A stretch of DNA of 5,379 nucleotides from Methylococcaceae bacterium NSP1-1 (GTDB lineage Bacteria; Pseudomonadota; Gammaproteobacteria; Methylococcales; Methylomonadaceae). The notes under the pieces were generated by a model, which saw nothing but the letters and a program-made list of their open reading frames with translations, was not told the origin of the DNA and did no database searches. The stretch lies in the NCBI GenBank assembly GCA_002256465.1, contig NQJG01000203.1, positions 1 to 5,379 of the forward strand, in the 5' to 3' direction. Each line of letters starts with the position of its first letter. The first letter of the stretch is position 1. The position numbers and the translations under genes are program-made. Positions 1 to 5,375 of the stretch are shown here, one piece after another.

Positions 1-924
1 AAGTTAACACCTAATCATTATGCCTATTTAAAGATTTCCGAGGGCTGTAATCATCGTTGTACGTTCTGCATTATTCCCTCAATGCGTGGTGATCTGGTCA
101 GCAGACCCGTTGATGATGTTATGTTGGAAGCTGAACGCCTGGCGAATGCGGGAGTAAAAGAATTATTAGTGGTCTCGCAAGATACCAGTGCTTATGGTTT
201 GGATTTAAAGTATCAAAGCCGAGACTGGAAAGGGCGTTCTGTTAAAACGCGCTTCTATGATTTGGCCGAGGCACTGGGCGATTTGGGCATCTGGGTGCGT
301 ATGCACTATGTTTATCCGTATCCTCATGTTGACGAAGTGATTCCATTAATGGCGGAAGGGAAAATCCTGCCTTATCTGGATATTCCTTTTCAACATGCCA
401 ATAGCCGTATTCTTAAATTAATGAAGCGTCCAGCGGCCAGTCAAAATAATTTGGAACGTATTAAGGCATGGCGGGAAATATGTCCTGATATTACTTTACG
501 CAGCACTTTTATTGTCGGGTTCCCGGGTGAAACTGAACAGGAATTTGAACAATTACTGCAATTTATGACTGAAGCTCAGCTCGATAGGGTCGGCTGTTTT
601 GCATATTCTCCTGTAAAAGGCGCAGTAGCCAATGATTTGCCAGATTTGATTCCTGAAGAAATCAAACAAGAACGTTTGGCTCGTTTTATGGCGCATCAGG
701 CCGAGATTAGTGCTGAGCGGTTACAGCAACGGATAGGCAGAATTGAAACTGTATTGATTGACGAAGTCGTCGAAGAAGGTGCGGTTGCCAGAAGTAAAGC
801 CGATGCGCCGGAAATTGACGGTCAGGTGTTTATTGATGGTGCGACACACCTTAAAGTCGGCGATTTTGTAGATGTTGAGCTGGAAGAAGCGGATGACTAT
901 GATTTGTGGGGACGCCTGGTTTAA
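1..924 (+). CDS. rimO: Ribosomal protein S12 methylthiotransferase RimO, 3' part (5' end outside window)
   Basis: RimO is a cytoplasmic radical-SAM enzyme that adds a methylthio group to the conserved aspartate of ribosomal protein S12. The frame is open from base 1, so 307 residues are visible. The radical-SAM cluster motif C-N-H-R-C-T-F-C is at visible residues 16-23, preceded by the family-typical YLKISEG and followed by IIPSMRG. The SAM-domain signatures DIPFQHAN and [10 protein letters not shown] follow. The C-terminal TRAM domain (about residues 240-307) carries DAPEIDGQV and ends with [10 protein letters not shown], typical of RimO rather than MiaB. RimO is about 440 residues with the first cluster cysteine near 150, so roughly 134 residues (the N-terminal methylthiotransferase domain) lie upstream of the window. 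An internal ATG at 82 gives a shorter frame but would remove the cluster cysteines, so it is not the start. The gene ends 52 bp from the convergent emfourin-like gene, with no strong terminator between them. Confidence 0.97.
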   Translation, partial: KLTPNHYAYLKISEGCNHRCTFCIIPSMRGDLVSRPVDDVMLEAERLANAGVKELLVVSQDTSAYGLDLKYQSRDWKGRSVKTRFYDLAEALGDLGIWVRMHYVYPYPHVDEVIPLMAEGKILPYLDIPFQHANSRILKLMKRPAASQNNLERIKAWREICPDITLRSTFIVGFPGETEQEFEQLLQFMTEAQLDRVGCFAYSPVKGAVANDLPDLIPEEIKQERLARFMAHQAEISAERLQQRIGRIETVLIDEVVEEGAVARSKADAPEIDGQVFIDGATHLKVGDFVDVELEEADDYDLWGRLV

Positions 925-976
925 ATAATCGTATAGGCGGCAAATATTCTTGCCAGCAGCCATAATCATGTGGGGG

Positions 977-1267
977 CTACAAGGGTCGCGCCATTAACCA
1001 ATTCAGGAGCGCTTTCAGGTTAGCGGACACTGCTGTTTCGCCAACTGTGACGCTATGCTTTTTACCGTCTAGCTCGATAGTGATCTGGTACTGAAAGCGA
1101 TCTGGCTGTGGAGTAGAGGGGATCGTTGATGGCAATTCGAAGAAGTTCGCCGCAGTCGTCATTTGATGAAGCAGGGTAGCTTCTTCGTGAGACAGGTTTG
1201 CGCTATCGACCGTTTTGGTTAGCGGAATACCCGTGAAGCCACCTGTTCGCTCAACCGTAATTTGCAT
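977..1267 (-). CDS. Emfourin-family (M4 protease inhibitor) protein
   Basis: This 96-residue cytoplasmic-type protein has no signal peptide. It shows the pattern of the emfourin family, proteinaceous slow tight-binding inhibitors of protealysin-like M4 metallopeptidases. Matching features are the N-terminal ITVERTGGFTGIP (residues 3-15), a helical DSANLSHEEATLL segment, NFFELP (41-46), the strand pair DRFQYQITIELDGKKHSVTV (56-75) and the C-terminal LKALLNWL (84-91). The assignment is from remembered family pattern and from context: the M4 protease it would inhibit lies upstream on the same strand. The ATG is preceded by AAGGA at a 7-base spacing. The protease stop is 442 bp away, unlike the tight bicistronic arrangement known in Serratia, and a promoter-like site lies at 1325-1352. 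The inhibitor may therefore be expressed separately from the protease. Binding to this particular protease is inferred. Confidence 0.85.
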   Translation of the reverse strand: MQITVERTGGFTGIPLTKTVDSANLSHEEATLLHQMTTAANFFELPSTIPSTPQPDRFQYQITIELDGKKHSVTVGETAVSANLKALLNWLMARPL

Positions 1268-1274
1268 GATTTTT

Positions 1275-1279
1275 TCCTT
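1275..1279 (-). promoter_or_regulatory. Ribosome binding site of the emfourin-like gene
   Basis: On the - strand, AAGGA sits 7 bases before the ATG at 1267. It supports that start over any downstream alternative. Confidence 0.6.
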
Positions 1280-1324
1280 CGATTTTAATAGTTGTGGGTC
1301 TGGGTTCGCACTTAACGTGTCCGG

Positions 1325-1352
1325 AGTATAACGGCAATGCGATACAAAACAA
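1325..1352 (-). promoter_or_regulatory. Candidate sigma-70 promoter for the emfourin-like gene
   Basis: Read on the - strand, TTGTTT (1352-1347) and TATACT (1330-1325) are separated by 16 bases. An alternative -35, TTGTTG (1355-1350), would give 19 bases. Transcription would begin near 1318, giving a leader of about 50 bases before the ATG at 1267. This is a consensus match by eye. If it works, the inhibitor can be made independently of the upstream protease. Confidence 0.5.
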
Positions 1353-1426
1353 CAAGTGACATTCGATGCATGGCGTCTGTTCTGAATGGCTCTATAGGCG
1401 GGTTAGTTTTCTATCATTAGTTTGCA

Positions 1427-1467
1427 GGTACTGATTGATTCGCATTGCGCGCGAATGAATCAGTACC
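1427..1467. repeat. 41-bp near-perfect inverted repeat (hairpin)
   Basis: The left arm GGTACTGATTGATTCGC (1427-1443) pairs with GCGAATGAATCAGTACC (1451-1467) at 16 of 17 positions, around the 7-base centre ATTGCGC. The sole mismatch is in the middle of the arms. On the + strand it is followed by only three T's, and on the - strand by TGCAAACTAATG, so it is a poor intrinsic terminator. It could be a REP-like element, a regulator site, or an mRNA processing or stability structure between protease and inhibitor. Confidence 0.8.
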
Positions 1468-1594
1468 TTTGAGCCAGATCCTGAGCATTTTTTGCATTTT
1501 GACTTAATAATTACCGTTATTAAACATAGTCATTGACATAACCAGCCATTTTTCCAGAGGAAGAAAGCAGGGGGTTGAAGTATTAACCGTTTAT

Positions 1595-1633
1595 TTTTCT
1601 TCCATCGTGCCTCTCTGTTGGAAAGGAAGAAAA
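1595..1633. repeat. Short inverted repeat with 9-bp arms
   Basis: TTTTCTTCC (1595-1603) is perfectly complementary to GGAAGAAAA (1625-1633) across a 21-base loop. One arm is pure pyrimidine and the other pure purine. The arms are short and AT-rich and the loop is long, so a biological role is doubtful. Confidence 0.35.
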
Positions 1634-1641
1634 GCCACTTT

Positions 1642-1673
1642 ACAGCCCATTATATTTAAAATATAAAAGCTGT
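1642..1673. repeat. AT-rich palindrome just downstream of the protease gene
   Basis: Outer arms ACAGC (1642-1646) and GCTGT (1669-1673) enclose the palindrome TTATATTT-A-AAATATAA (1650-1666), with small unpaired bases between. It lies 36-67 bases beyond the protease stop on the - strand. It could stabilise or terminate the protease transcript, but no U-tract follows, so a standard intrinsic terminator is not supported. Confidence 0.45.
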
Positions 1674-1709
1674 GTAGCTACCAACGCAAATAGGGAGCAT
1701 GGTGTTTTC

Positions 1710-2792
1710 TTATATTACGCCAACCGCCTGCCAGGCTTTGCGAACAGCTGTTTGCTCATTACTGGATTGACCGTAAAGTTCGCCGGCGACATTGATTGTT
1801 GCATTAGCCGCTCTGCTGAAGTTCGCACGGGATCGTAGCACATCCCTCAATGTTATGTACCAGATTTTCCCGATTTTTTCCCAGGCAAAGCCGCCGGCTT
1901 CCATCGCTGCCAGGTAAAACGCATGGTTTGGAATCCCTGAGTTGATATGCACGCCGCCCCCATCCTGAGTTCCTTTATACCGGTTTTTGTAAAGCGAAGG
2001 CTGAGGGTCTTTGCCTAACATGGGATCATCGTATGCAGTTCCGGGTGCTTTTAAGGAGCGAAGTGCTGCTCCGTTCACGCCTGGAGCAAGTAATCCGGCT
2101 CCAATAAGCCAGTCGGCTTCTTCTACATTCTGGTTAAGTGAGCGCTGTTTCACCAGGCTCCCAAACACATCAGCAAACGATTCATTCAATGCTCCAGATT
2201 CACCCTGATAAATTAATCCAGCTTCGTACTGAACTACGCCATGAGTTAATTCATGCCCGATAACATCAATCGCTATGGTAAAGCGGTTAAACAAGCGACC
2301 ATCGCCATCGCCGTAAACCATTTGATTGCCATTCCAAAAGGCATTGTCATATTGGGCGCTGTAGTGTACGGTTGCGTCCATACGCAGTCCCCGATCATCA
2401 ATGGAGTTACGTTCGAAAACATCGTGATATAGATCGTAGGTAGCTCCCGCGCCGTCATAGGCTTCGTTAACAGCGACATCTCTACTTTTTCGCCCTCCTT
2501 CGCCTCTAACGAGTCTGCCGGGGAGCGTTTCGCCTTGTCGGGCATCATAGATGGTACGACGTTTTTGACCTGTGGAGGCAGCTAGTGAAAGGTTACCTAT
2601 GACTTCCCGCCTGCCTCGGAACTGCTCTGATGTCCTCATGGTGTTCATAGCCCATGTACGCATTTCATCATCACCATGTTTGATAATATGATCTGTCATA
2701 TAGGGAGGAATAATGCAACAAATGGGGCAAATATGGGGATCTCTTATTGGATGGGATTTGGCGCGTGTTGATTTATTTTGTTTTGATATCAT
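1710..2792 (-). CDS. Protealysin-like M4 (thermolysin family) metallopeptidase precursor
   Basis: This is a zinc endopeptidase precursor of the short-propeptide (protealysin) branch of family M4. With the start used here (360 residues), the zinc/catalytic motif HELTH is at 180-184. The third zinc ligand is Glu204 in SGALNESFAD, a thermolysin Tyr157-like tyrosine is at 195, and the thermolysin His231-like histidine is at 282 in GGVHINSGIPN. NAFWNGNQMVYGDGDG (about 150-165) is the usual strand before the zinc helix. The first ~55 residues form the propeptide, with CCIIPPYM (25-32) matching the conserved PPL region that blocks the active site in protealysin. No signal peptide is visible, as is usual for this branch. 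ATG 2792 is preferred over ATG 2798 because the ribosome binding site abuts the latter. A 37-residue-scale N-terminal lead including HICPICC is slightly longer than in protealysin (341 residues). An emfourin-like inhibitor gene follows on the same strand. All catalytic residues are present, so it should be active. Confidence 0.95.
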   Translation of the reverse strand: MISKQNKSTRAKSHPIRDPHICPICCIIPPYMTDHIIKHGDDEMRTWAMNTMRTSEQFRGRREVIGNLSLAASTGQKRRTIYDARQGETLPGRLVRGEGGRKSRDVAVNEAYDGAGATYDLYHDVFERNSIDDRGLRMDATVHYSAQYDNAFWNGNQMVYGDGDGRLFNRFTIAIDVIGHELTHGVVQYEAGLIYQGESGALNESFADVFGSLVKQRSLNQNVEEADWLIGAGLLAPGVNGAALRSLKAPGTAYDDPMLGKDPQPSLYKNRYKGTQDGGGVHINSGIPNHAFYLAAMEAGGFAWEKIGKIWYITLRDVLRSRANFSRAANATINVAGELYGQSSNEQTAVRKAWQAVGVI

Positions 2793-2798
2793 GGTCAT

Positions 2799-2804
2799 CT
2801 CCTT
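2799..2804 (-). promoter_or_regulatory. Ribosome binding site deciding the protease start
   Basis: AAGGAG on the - strand touches the ATG at 2798 directly (no spacing) but is 6 bases before the in-frame ATG at 2792. The second ATG is therefore the better start, which shortens the protein by two residues to 360. Confidence 0.7.
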
Positions 2805-2849
2805 AACAGTTTGTTGAAAAAGTCGATTGTTCCAGAACTACCTTGATAT

Positions 2850-2877
2850 TTGATAACTAAAAATCAATGAATGTCAA
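2850..2877 (-). promoter_or_regulatory. Candidate sigma-70 promoter of the protealysin-like gene
   Basis: On the - strand a perfect -35 TTGACA (2877-2872) lies 16 bases before TATCAA (2855-2850). Transcription would start near 2843, giving a leader of about 50 bases. A second TATCAA copy sits immediately downstream. The -35 is perfect but the -10 is moderate, which would suit a regulated promoter. This is a consensus match by eye only. Confidence 0.5.
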
Positions 2878-3018
2878 CTAATTCTTTTGTTAATACAGTT
2901 GGATGCCAGCAATTTTGCAGCTGTCTAGCTGGGAGAAACCGATAAACAAGAAGTGAAATAAGACGTGTGGGGCGTTTGGTTTGGTGCTTGTGGATATTTA
3001 AGATGAATTTGTCACATA

Positions 3019-3050
3019 CAAAAAACCCAGCACTAAGGCTGGGTTTTTTG
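3019..3050 (-). terminator. Strong rho-independent terminator, potentially bidirectional
   Basis: A 13-bp perfect stem has arms CAAAAAACCCAGC (3019-3031) and GCTGGGTTTTTTG (3038-3050) around the 6-base loop ACTAAG. The A-tract and T-tract flank a GC core, so it can work on both strands. It lies 19 bases after the stop of the small lipoprotein gene on the - strand and isolates that gene from the protease promoter. Confidence 0.9.
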
Positions 3051-3069
3051 GCCTTGCAGCTTATTTTGT

Positions 3070-3183
3070 TTAAAGTGCGATAGTACTTTCAACTTTTTGC
3101 TTAGAACTATCTGGATCGTCCAAGCAACCAGACAAACCAACAACCATTACTGCCATAGCTAAAAGTGCTAAGATTTTTTTCAT
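3070..3183 (-). CDS. Small lipoprotein, 37 residues, function unknown
   Basis: The frame encodes a 37-residue precursor. It has a Lys-Lys start (MKKILALL), a hydrophobic stretch to residue 17 and a clear lipobox LSGC with the lipidated cysteine at 20. The mature part is only 18 residues (CLDDPDSSKQKVESTIAL). After lipidation and cleavage by signal peptidase II it would be membrane anchored. The residue after Cys is Leu, not the inner-membrane-retaining Asp, so outer-membrane sorting is likely, although acidic residues follow at +3 and +4. The ribosome binding site GGAGG is 8 bases before the ATG, with an extended -10 promoter at 3253-3281 and a strong terminator at 3019-3050. Such complete signals around so short a frame argue strongly that it is real. 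The form recalls entericidin-like small lipoproteins, but no sequence family is recognised. Confidence 0.85.
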   Translation of the reverse strand: MKKILALLAMAVMVVGLSGCLDDPDSSKQKVESTIAL

Positions 3184-3191
3184 GAGAATAT

Positions 3192-3196
3192 CCTCC
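3192..3196 (-). promoter_or_regulatory. Ribosome binding site of the small lipoprotein gene
   Basis: GGAGG on the - strand lies 8 bases before the ATG at 3183. It is the strongest Shine-Dalgarno match in the window and supports good translation of the short frame. Confidence 0.8.
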
Positions 3197-3252
3197 AAAG
3201 GGGTTTAAATTATTTTATTTATTGTGCGCCAATTTTTAAAAAGCACAGACAA

Positions 3253-3281
3253 TTTATATCATGACTGGAATGATGATGCAA
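3253..3281 (-). promoter_or_regulatory. Candidate extended -10 promoter of the small lipoprotein gene
   Basis: On the - strand, TTGCAT (3281-3276) and TATAAA (3258-3253) are 17 bases apart, and TGA directly before the -10 makes an extended -10 element. Transcription would begin near 3246, leaving a leader of about 60 bases. It lies downstream of the HTTM-DCC gene, so the lipoprotein need not depend on that gene's transcript. Confidence 0.65.
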
Positions 3282-3311
3282 TACTAAAAGTAGTTTAGCC
3301 TCCTGGAATAT

Positions 3312-5042
3312 TTATAACGAATTGATATTATCCGGTAAGTCGAAGGAAATTAATTTATCCGTCCACTTTACTGTGCCGATGGTAGTCCATGGTGCTGAAA
3401 AATTTTGATGCAATTGATCATGTACCCAGTAGGCAGGGGCATTAATTTTCTTGAGTTTTATATGAAACACAGTGTTATCGAGATTTAAGCCTATTTTTTG
3501 CCCCCAGAAAGCCGTAACTTTCATGATGAATTTTTGTAGGCGTGTGTTGTTAATAGTGGGTGTAACAGCAATATTAGCCCACATGGAATGAACACGCCCC
3601 CAGTTTGGGGCAAGTAATCGCCCTTGCTCGTTGACAAACGGCAGCCAGCGTTCAGTGCCATTTTGATCCGTGTAGGTAATCGCTAAAATACGGTCATAGC
3701 CGGCAAAATGATCGTGCAGGTAAAGCGCATGCGGGGTAATGCCTAAAAAGGTCAGAGATACCATAATAAGCGCATTACTGGCTTCGGCAATAGGAGCACT
3801 AATGGGGCTTTTCTTGGCCGCTATATCCAATCTGTAAATAAGTCCGTAATGAATAGTGCTGTTCGATTGTAAAACGAGTAGAGCAATGAATATTTTTGCG
3901 AGCTTTCTGGAAAAGGCTTTGGGTTTTCGGGTTGCAAAACATTCAAAAATTTGATGATAAAAAGTATTGTCTTGCAGCTTTGGCGATACAAGACATTCAG
4001 AAGTACAAGGGATGCGGGTACGTGAGTCCGCAATTGATCGGTATTTATTTACAGCCAGTGTATGGATTCCCGGCATACTTAAAATAAGTCCTACGGGATA
4101 TAAATAACGCATCTTTAGAAATATTTGAATATAGGTGTCAACGCCCGAATAGATGCGATTTGTGCTGTCCAAAGCATATAAATCCAGCATCAGGGTTTCG
4201 GGCGTTATTGCAGTCATTGCGGGATAATGTAAGGCATGATCCTGGGCGTTTTTAAAGTCTATGCAATTAAATATATCGAAATGATTAAGAGTTAGAACGG
4301 TGCGATTACATAAAGGGCATTGCCGGTCAAAGAATACAGTCAGAGAAGGTTGCTTGGCGGACAGGAACTTGCCAACTGCACGCCACCAGCTAAAAGGAAC
4401 GAGTAGTGTATAAAATATAAGCATTCCCATGCCAAAAGGATAGATATTTAGAGACAGGGTGATGCCTAGATGTAGCCCGAGACCAACGAATAAATAAACG
4501 CAACGTAATCGGCGATTCGAAAAAAAGAATAAAAAGGTAAATTGAAAGACCAGGACGGTATAACCTATGGTTTTTTGTAGTAGCTCATTATTCAGCAAAA
4601 ACGACATGTCTATGGCTGAAACATAATAGGGCTGTGTTGAAGGTAACCAGGAACCAAGGCCATTGCGCCAATGTTCAGCAAATAGTTTATGGACGGCCGA
4701 GTCGAAATATAGAAAACCAAGGCAAATCAGGACAGGTAAGTAGTAAGCGAGACTCGAAACAGTTGGTTTTGGATATGTATTGTAATGCGTAAAAGGCGTG
4801 CTGAGTTTGTATCTGAGGCTGTCTATCGAAAATGCGCGGTCTCCGGGCATAAAAAGCAGAAAAAATCCGGCTCCGGTCATGAATGAATCAAAGCCGCCGT
4901 CAAAATCACGTTGCATGGTTGTGAAATTAACGAAGACAATCCAGAAAATATAATTACTGATGACGGCAAATTGGTAGCGATAGCCAATAATGATAAAACT
5001 GGCAATAATTCCCCAAACCATAAAAAAGCCGGAATAAACCAA
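3312..5042 (-). CDS. HTTM / DCC (DUF393) thiol-oxidoreductase-like membrane fusion protein, apparently N-terminally truncated
   Basis: The 576 visible residues fall into parts. Residues 1-221 hold about seven hydrophobic segments with the HTTM (vitamin K-dependent gamma-carboxylase-like) pattern, including IIIGYRYQFAV, FLLFMPGDRAFSID and YFDSAVHKL-WRNGLGSWLP. Residues 234 to about 345 are a DCC/DUF393 domain with VFFDRQCPLCNRTV, where Asp239, Cys242 and Cys245 form the DxxCxxC signature of putative thiol-disulfide oxidoreductases. Two more membrane segments follow near 382-398 and 423-442. An unassigned, probably non-cytoplasmic C-terminal domain (about 445-576) is rich in Trp and aromatics. 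The substrate is unknown. HTTM proteins normally have another 65-100 residues with the first membrane helix before the part seen here. The frame opens at TTG (5042) with no ribosome binding site, and an in-frame TAG sits at 5076-5078. I infer 5' loss, a degraded gene, or an undetected sequencing error. The rest of the frame is intact. The next gene downstream has its own promoter. Confidence 0.75.
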   Translation of the reverse strand: MVYSGFFMVWGIIASFIIIGYRYQFAVISNYIFWIVFVNFTTMQRDFDGGFDSFMTGAGFFLLFMPGDRAFSIDSLRYKLSTPFTHYNTYPKPTVSSLAYYLPVLICLGFLYFDSAVHKLFAEHWRNGLGSWLPSTQPYYVSAIDMSFLLNNELLQKTIGYTVLVFQFTFLFFFSNRRLRCVYLFVGLGLHLGITLSLNIYPFGMGMLIFYTLLVPFSWWRAVGKFLSAKQPSLTVFFDRQCPLCNRTVLTLNHFDIFNCIDFKNAQDHALHYPAMTAITPETLMLDLYALDSTNRIYSGVDTYIQIFLKMRYLYPVGLILSMPGIHTLAVNKYRSIADSRTRIPCTSECLVSPKLQDNTFYHQIFECFATRKPKAFSRKLAKIFIALLVLQSNSTIHYGLIYRLDIAAKKSPISAPIAEASNALIMVSLTFLGITPHALYLHDHFAGYDRILAITYTDQNGTERWLPFVNEQGRLLAPNWGRVHSMWANIAVTPTINNTRLQKFIMKVTAFWGQKIGLNLDNTVFHIKLKKINAPAYWVHDQLHQNFSAPWTTIGTVKWTDKLISFDLPDNINSL

Positions 5043-5089
5043 TACCGGTTGCAGGGGCTTGTTTAGATTGAAGGTCTAGAATTTTAGTG

Positions 5090-5135
5090 ATTATAAATTT
5101 AAACATTTCATTATAGAAAATGTGTAAATTATAAT
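5090..5135. repeat. AT-rich long imperfect inverted repeat upstream of the HTTM-DCC gene
   Basis: The left arm 5090-5108 (ATTATAAATTTAAACATTT) and right arm 5118-5135 (AAATGTGTAAATTATAAT) pair with one mismatch and one bulged base around a 9-base loop. Several TATAAT-like hexamers lie inside it on the - strand, but none has a convincing -35 partner. It sits exactly where the missing 5' part of the HTTM coding sequence would be expected. It could be a promoter/operator for the gene or a structure left at a deletion junction. Confidence 0.6.
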
Positions 5136-5164
5136 ACAGTTATCTGCTGGTCGTGGTGAAATGT

Positions 5165-5214
5165 TTGGAAAAAAATAAGGCCGCGATCCATTCACCAGGA
5201 ACGGATGGCGGCCT
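5165..5214 (-). terminator. Rho-independent terminator of the small membrane protein gene
   Basis: On the - strand, arms AGGCCGCCATCC (5214-5203) and GGATCGCGGCCT (5189-5178) pair at 11 of 12 positions over a 13-base loop and are followed by TATTTTTTT. The GC-rich stem and T-run make a strong terminator 30 bases after the stop at 5244. It separates that gene from the HTTM-DCC gene. Confidence 0.88.
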
Positions 5215-5243
5215 AAGGCATAACCGTAAGTGGTTAGTTACGC

Positions 5244-5375
5244 TTATTTTTCGTCGTCTGGATGCTCAGCGAATACCCATTTTAAAAGAAAGTATACAGC
5301 AGCTACAACCACAACAGCGCCGACCATGCCAGCTGGTGTTTTTAATGTTTCAGTCAGATCTAAAATAAATCCCAT
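5244..5375 (-). CDS. Small single-span membrane protein, 43 residues, function unknown (start near window edge)
   Basis: The frame gives 43 residues. It has an N-terminal segment MGFILDLTETLKTPAG, one hydrophobic helix from about 17 to 35 (GAVVVVAAVYFLLKWVF) and a short acidic tail AEHPDDEK. This is the form of a small accessory membrane protein, but I do not recognise the family and assign no function. A strong intrinsic terminator follows 30 bases after the stop, supporting a genuine expressed gene. The ATG used is 4 bases from the window edge, so its ribosome binding site cannot be seen. The frame stays open to the edge (the codon before is TAC), so the real start may be further upstream. 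The longer + strand frame over the same bases, 5153-5368, has no recognisable protein character and runs antisense through both this frame and the terminator. Confidence 0.7.
   Translation of the reverse strand: MGFILDLTETLKTPAGMVGAVVVVAAVYFLLKWVFAEHPDDEK

Larger units (their letters stand above)
1268..1709. other. Long protease-inhibitor spacer without a supported gene
   Basis: This 442-bp stretch separates the protealysin-like stop from the emfourin-like start. Neither strand has an open frame that looks coding. The longest small candidates, 27 codons (+, 1337-1420) and 26 codons (-, 1417-1497), lack a good ribosome binding site or family resemblance. It holds three inverted repeats (1427-1467, 1595-1633, 1642-1673) and the promoter-like site at 1325-1352. 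None of the hairpins is followed by a T-run on the - strand, so transcripts from the protease could in principle read through to the inhibitor. Confidence 0.7.

Noticed and set aside
721..969. 82-codon frame on the - strand opposite the rimO 3' end
   Set aside because: It lies antisense to the conserved TRAM domain of RimO and its translation has no recognisable character.
925..976. GGCAA/TTGCC 5-bp stem between rimO and the inhibitor gene as a terminator
   Set aside because: The stem is too short and no T-run follows on either strand.
1337..1420. 27-codon + strand frame in the spacer
   Set aside because: The nearest GGAG is 10 bases away and forms part of the opposing promoter region. There is no hydrophobic, lipobox or family signal.
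1417..1497. 26-codon - strand frame in the spacer
   Set aside because: It runs straight through the 41-bp hairpin and has no ribosome binding site, so it is probably chance.
2011..2208. 65-codon frame on the + strand
   Set aside because: It is antisense to the catalytic part of the protease and of low-complexity composition.
2273..2548. 91-codon frame on the - strand in another frame of the protease gene
   Set aside because: It overlaps conserved M4 sequence in a different frame, with no family resemblance.
2878..3018. Possible gene or remnant between the protease promoter and the lipoprotein terminator
   Set aside because: No open frame with a start and ribosome binding site is seen on either strand. 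Only a weak CCAGC/GCTGG stem is present.
3821..4087. Overlapping 70-codon (-) and 63-codon (+) frames inside the HTTM-DCC gene
   Set aside because: Both are shadows of the intact DCC coding frame, with no ribosome binding site or protein character.
5153..5368. 71-codon frame on the + strand
   Set aside because: It runs through the terminator hairpin and antisense to the 43-residue membrane protein. The - strand frame has a clear membrane helix and a terminator.
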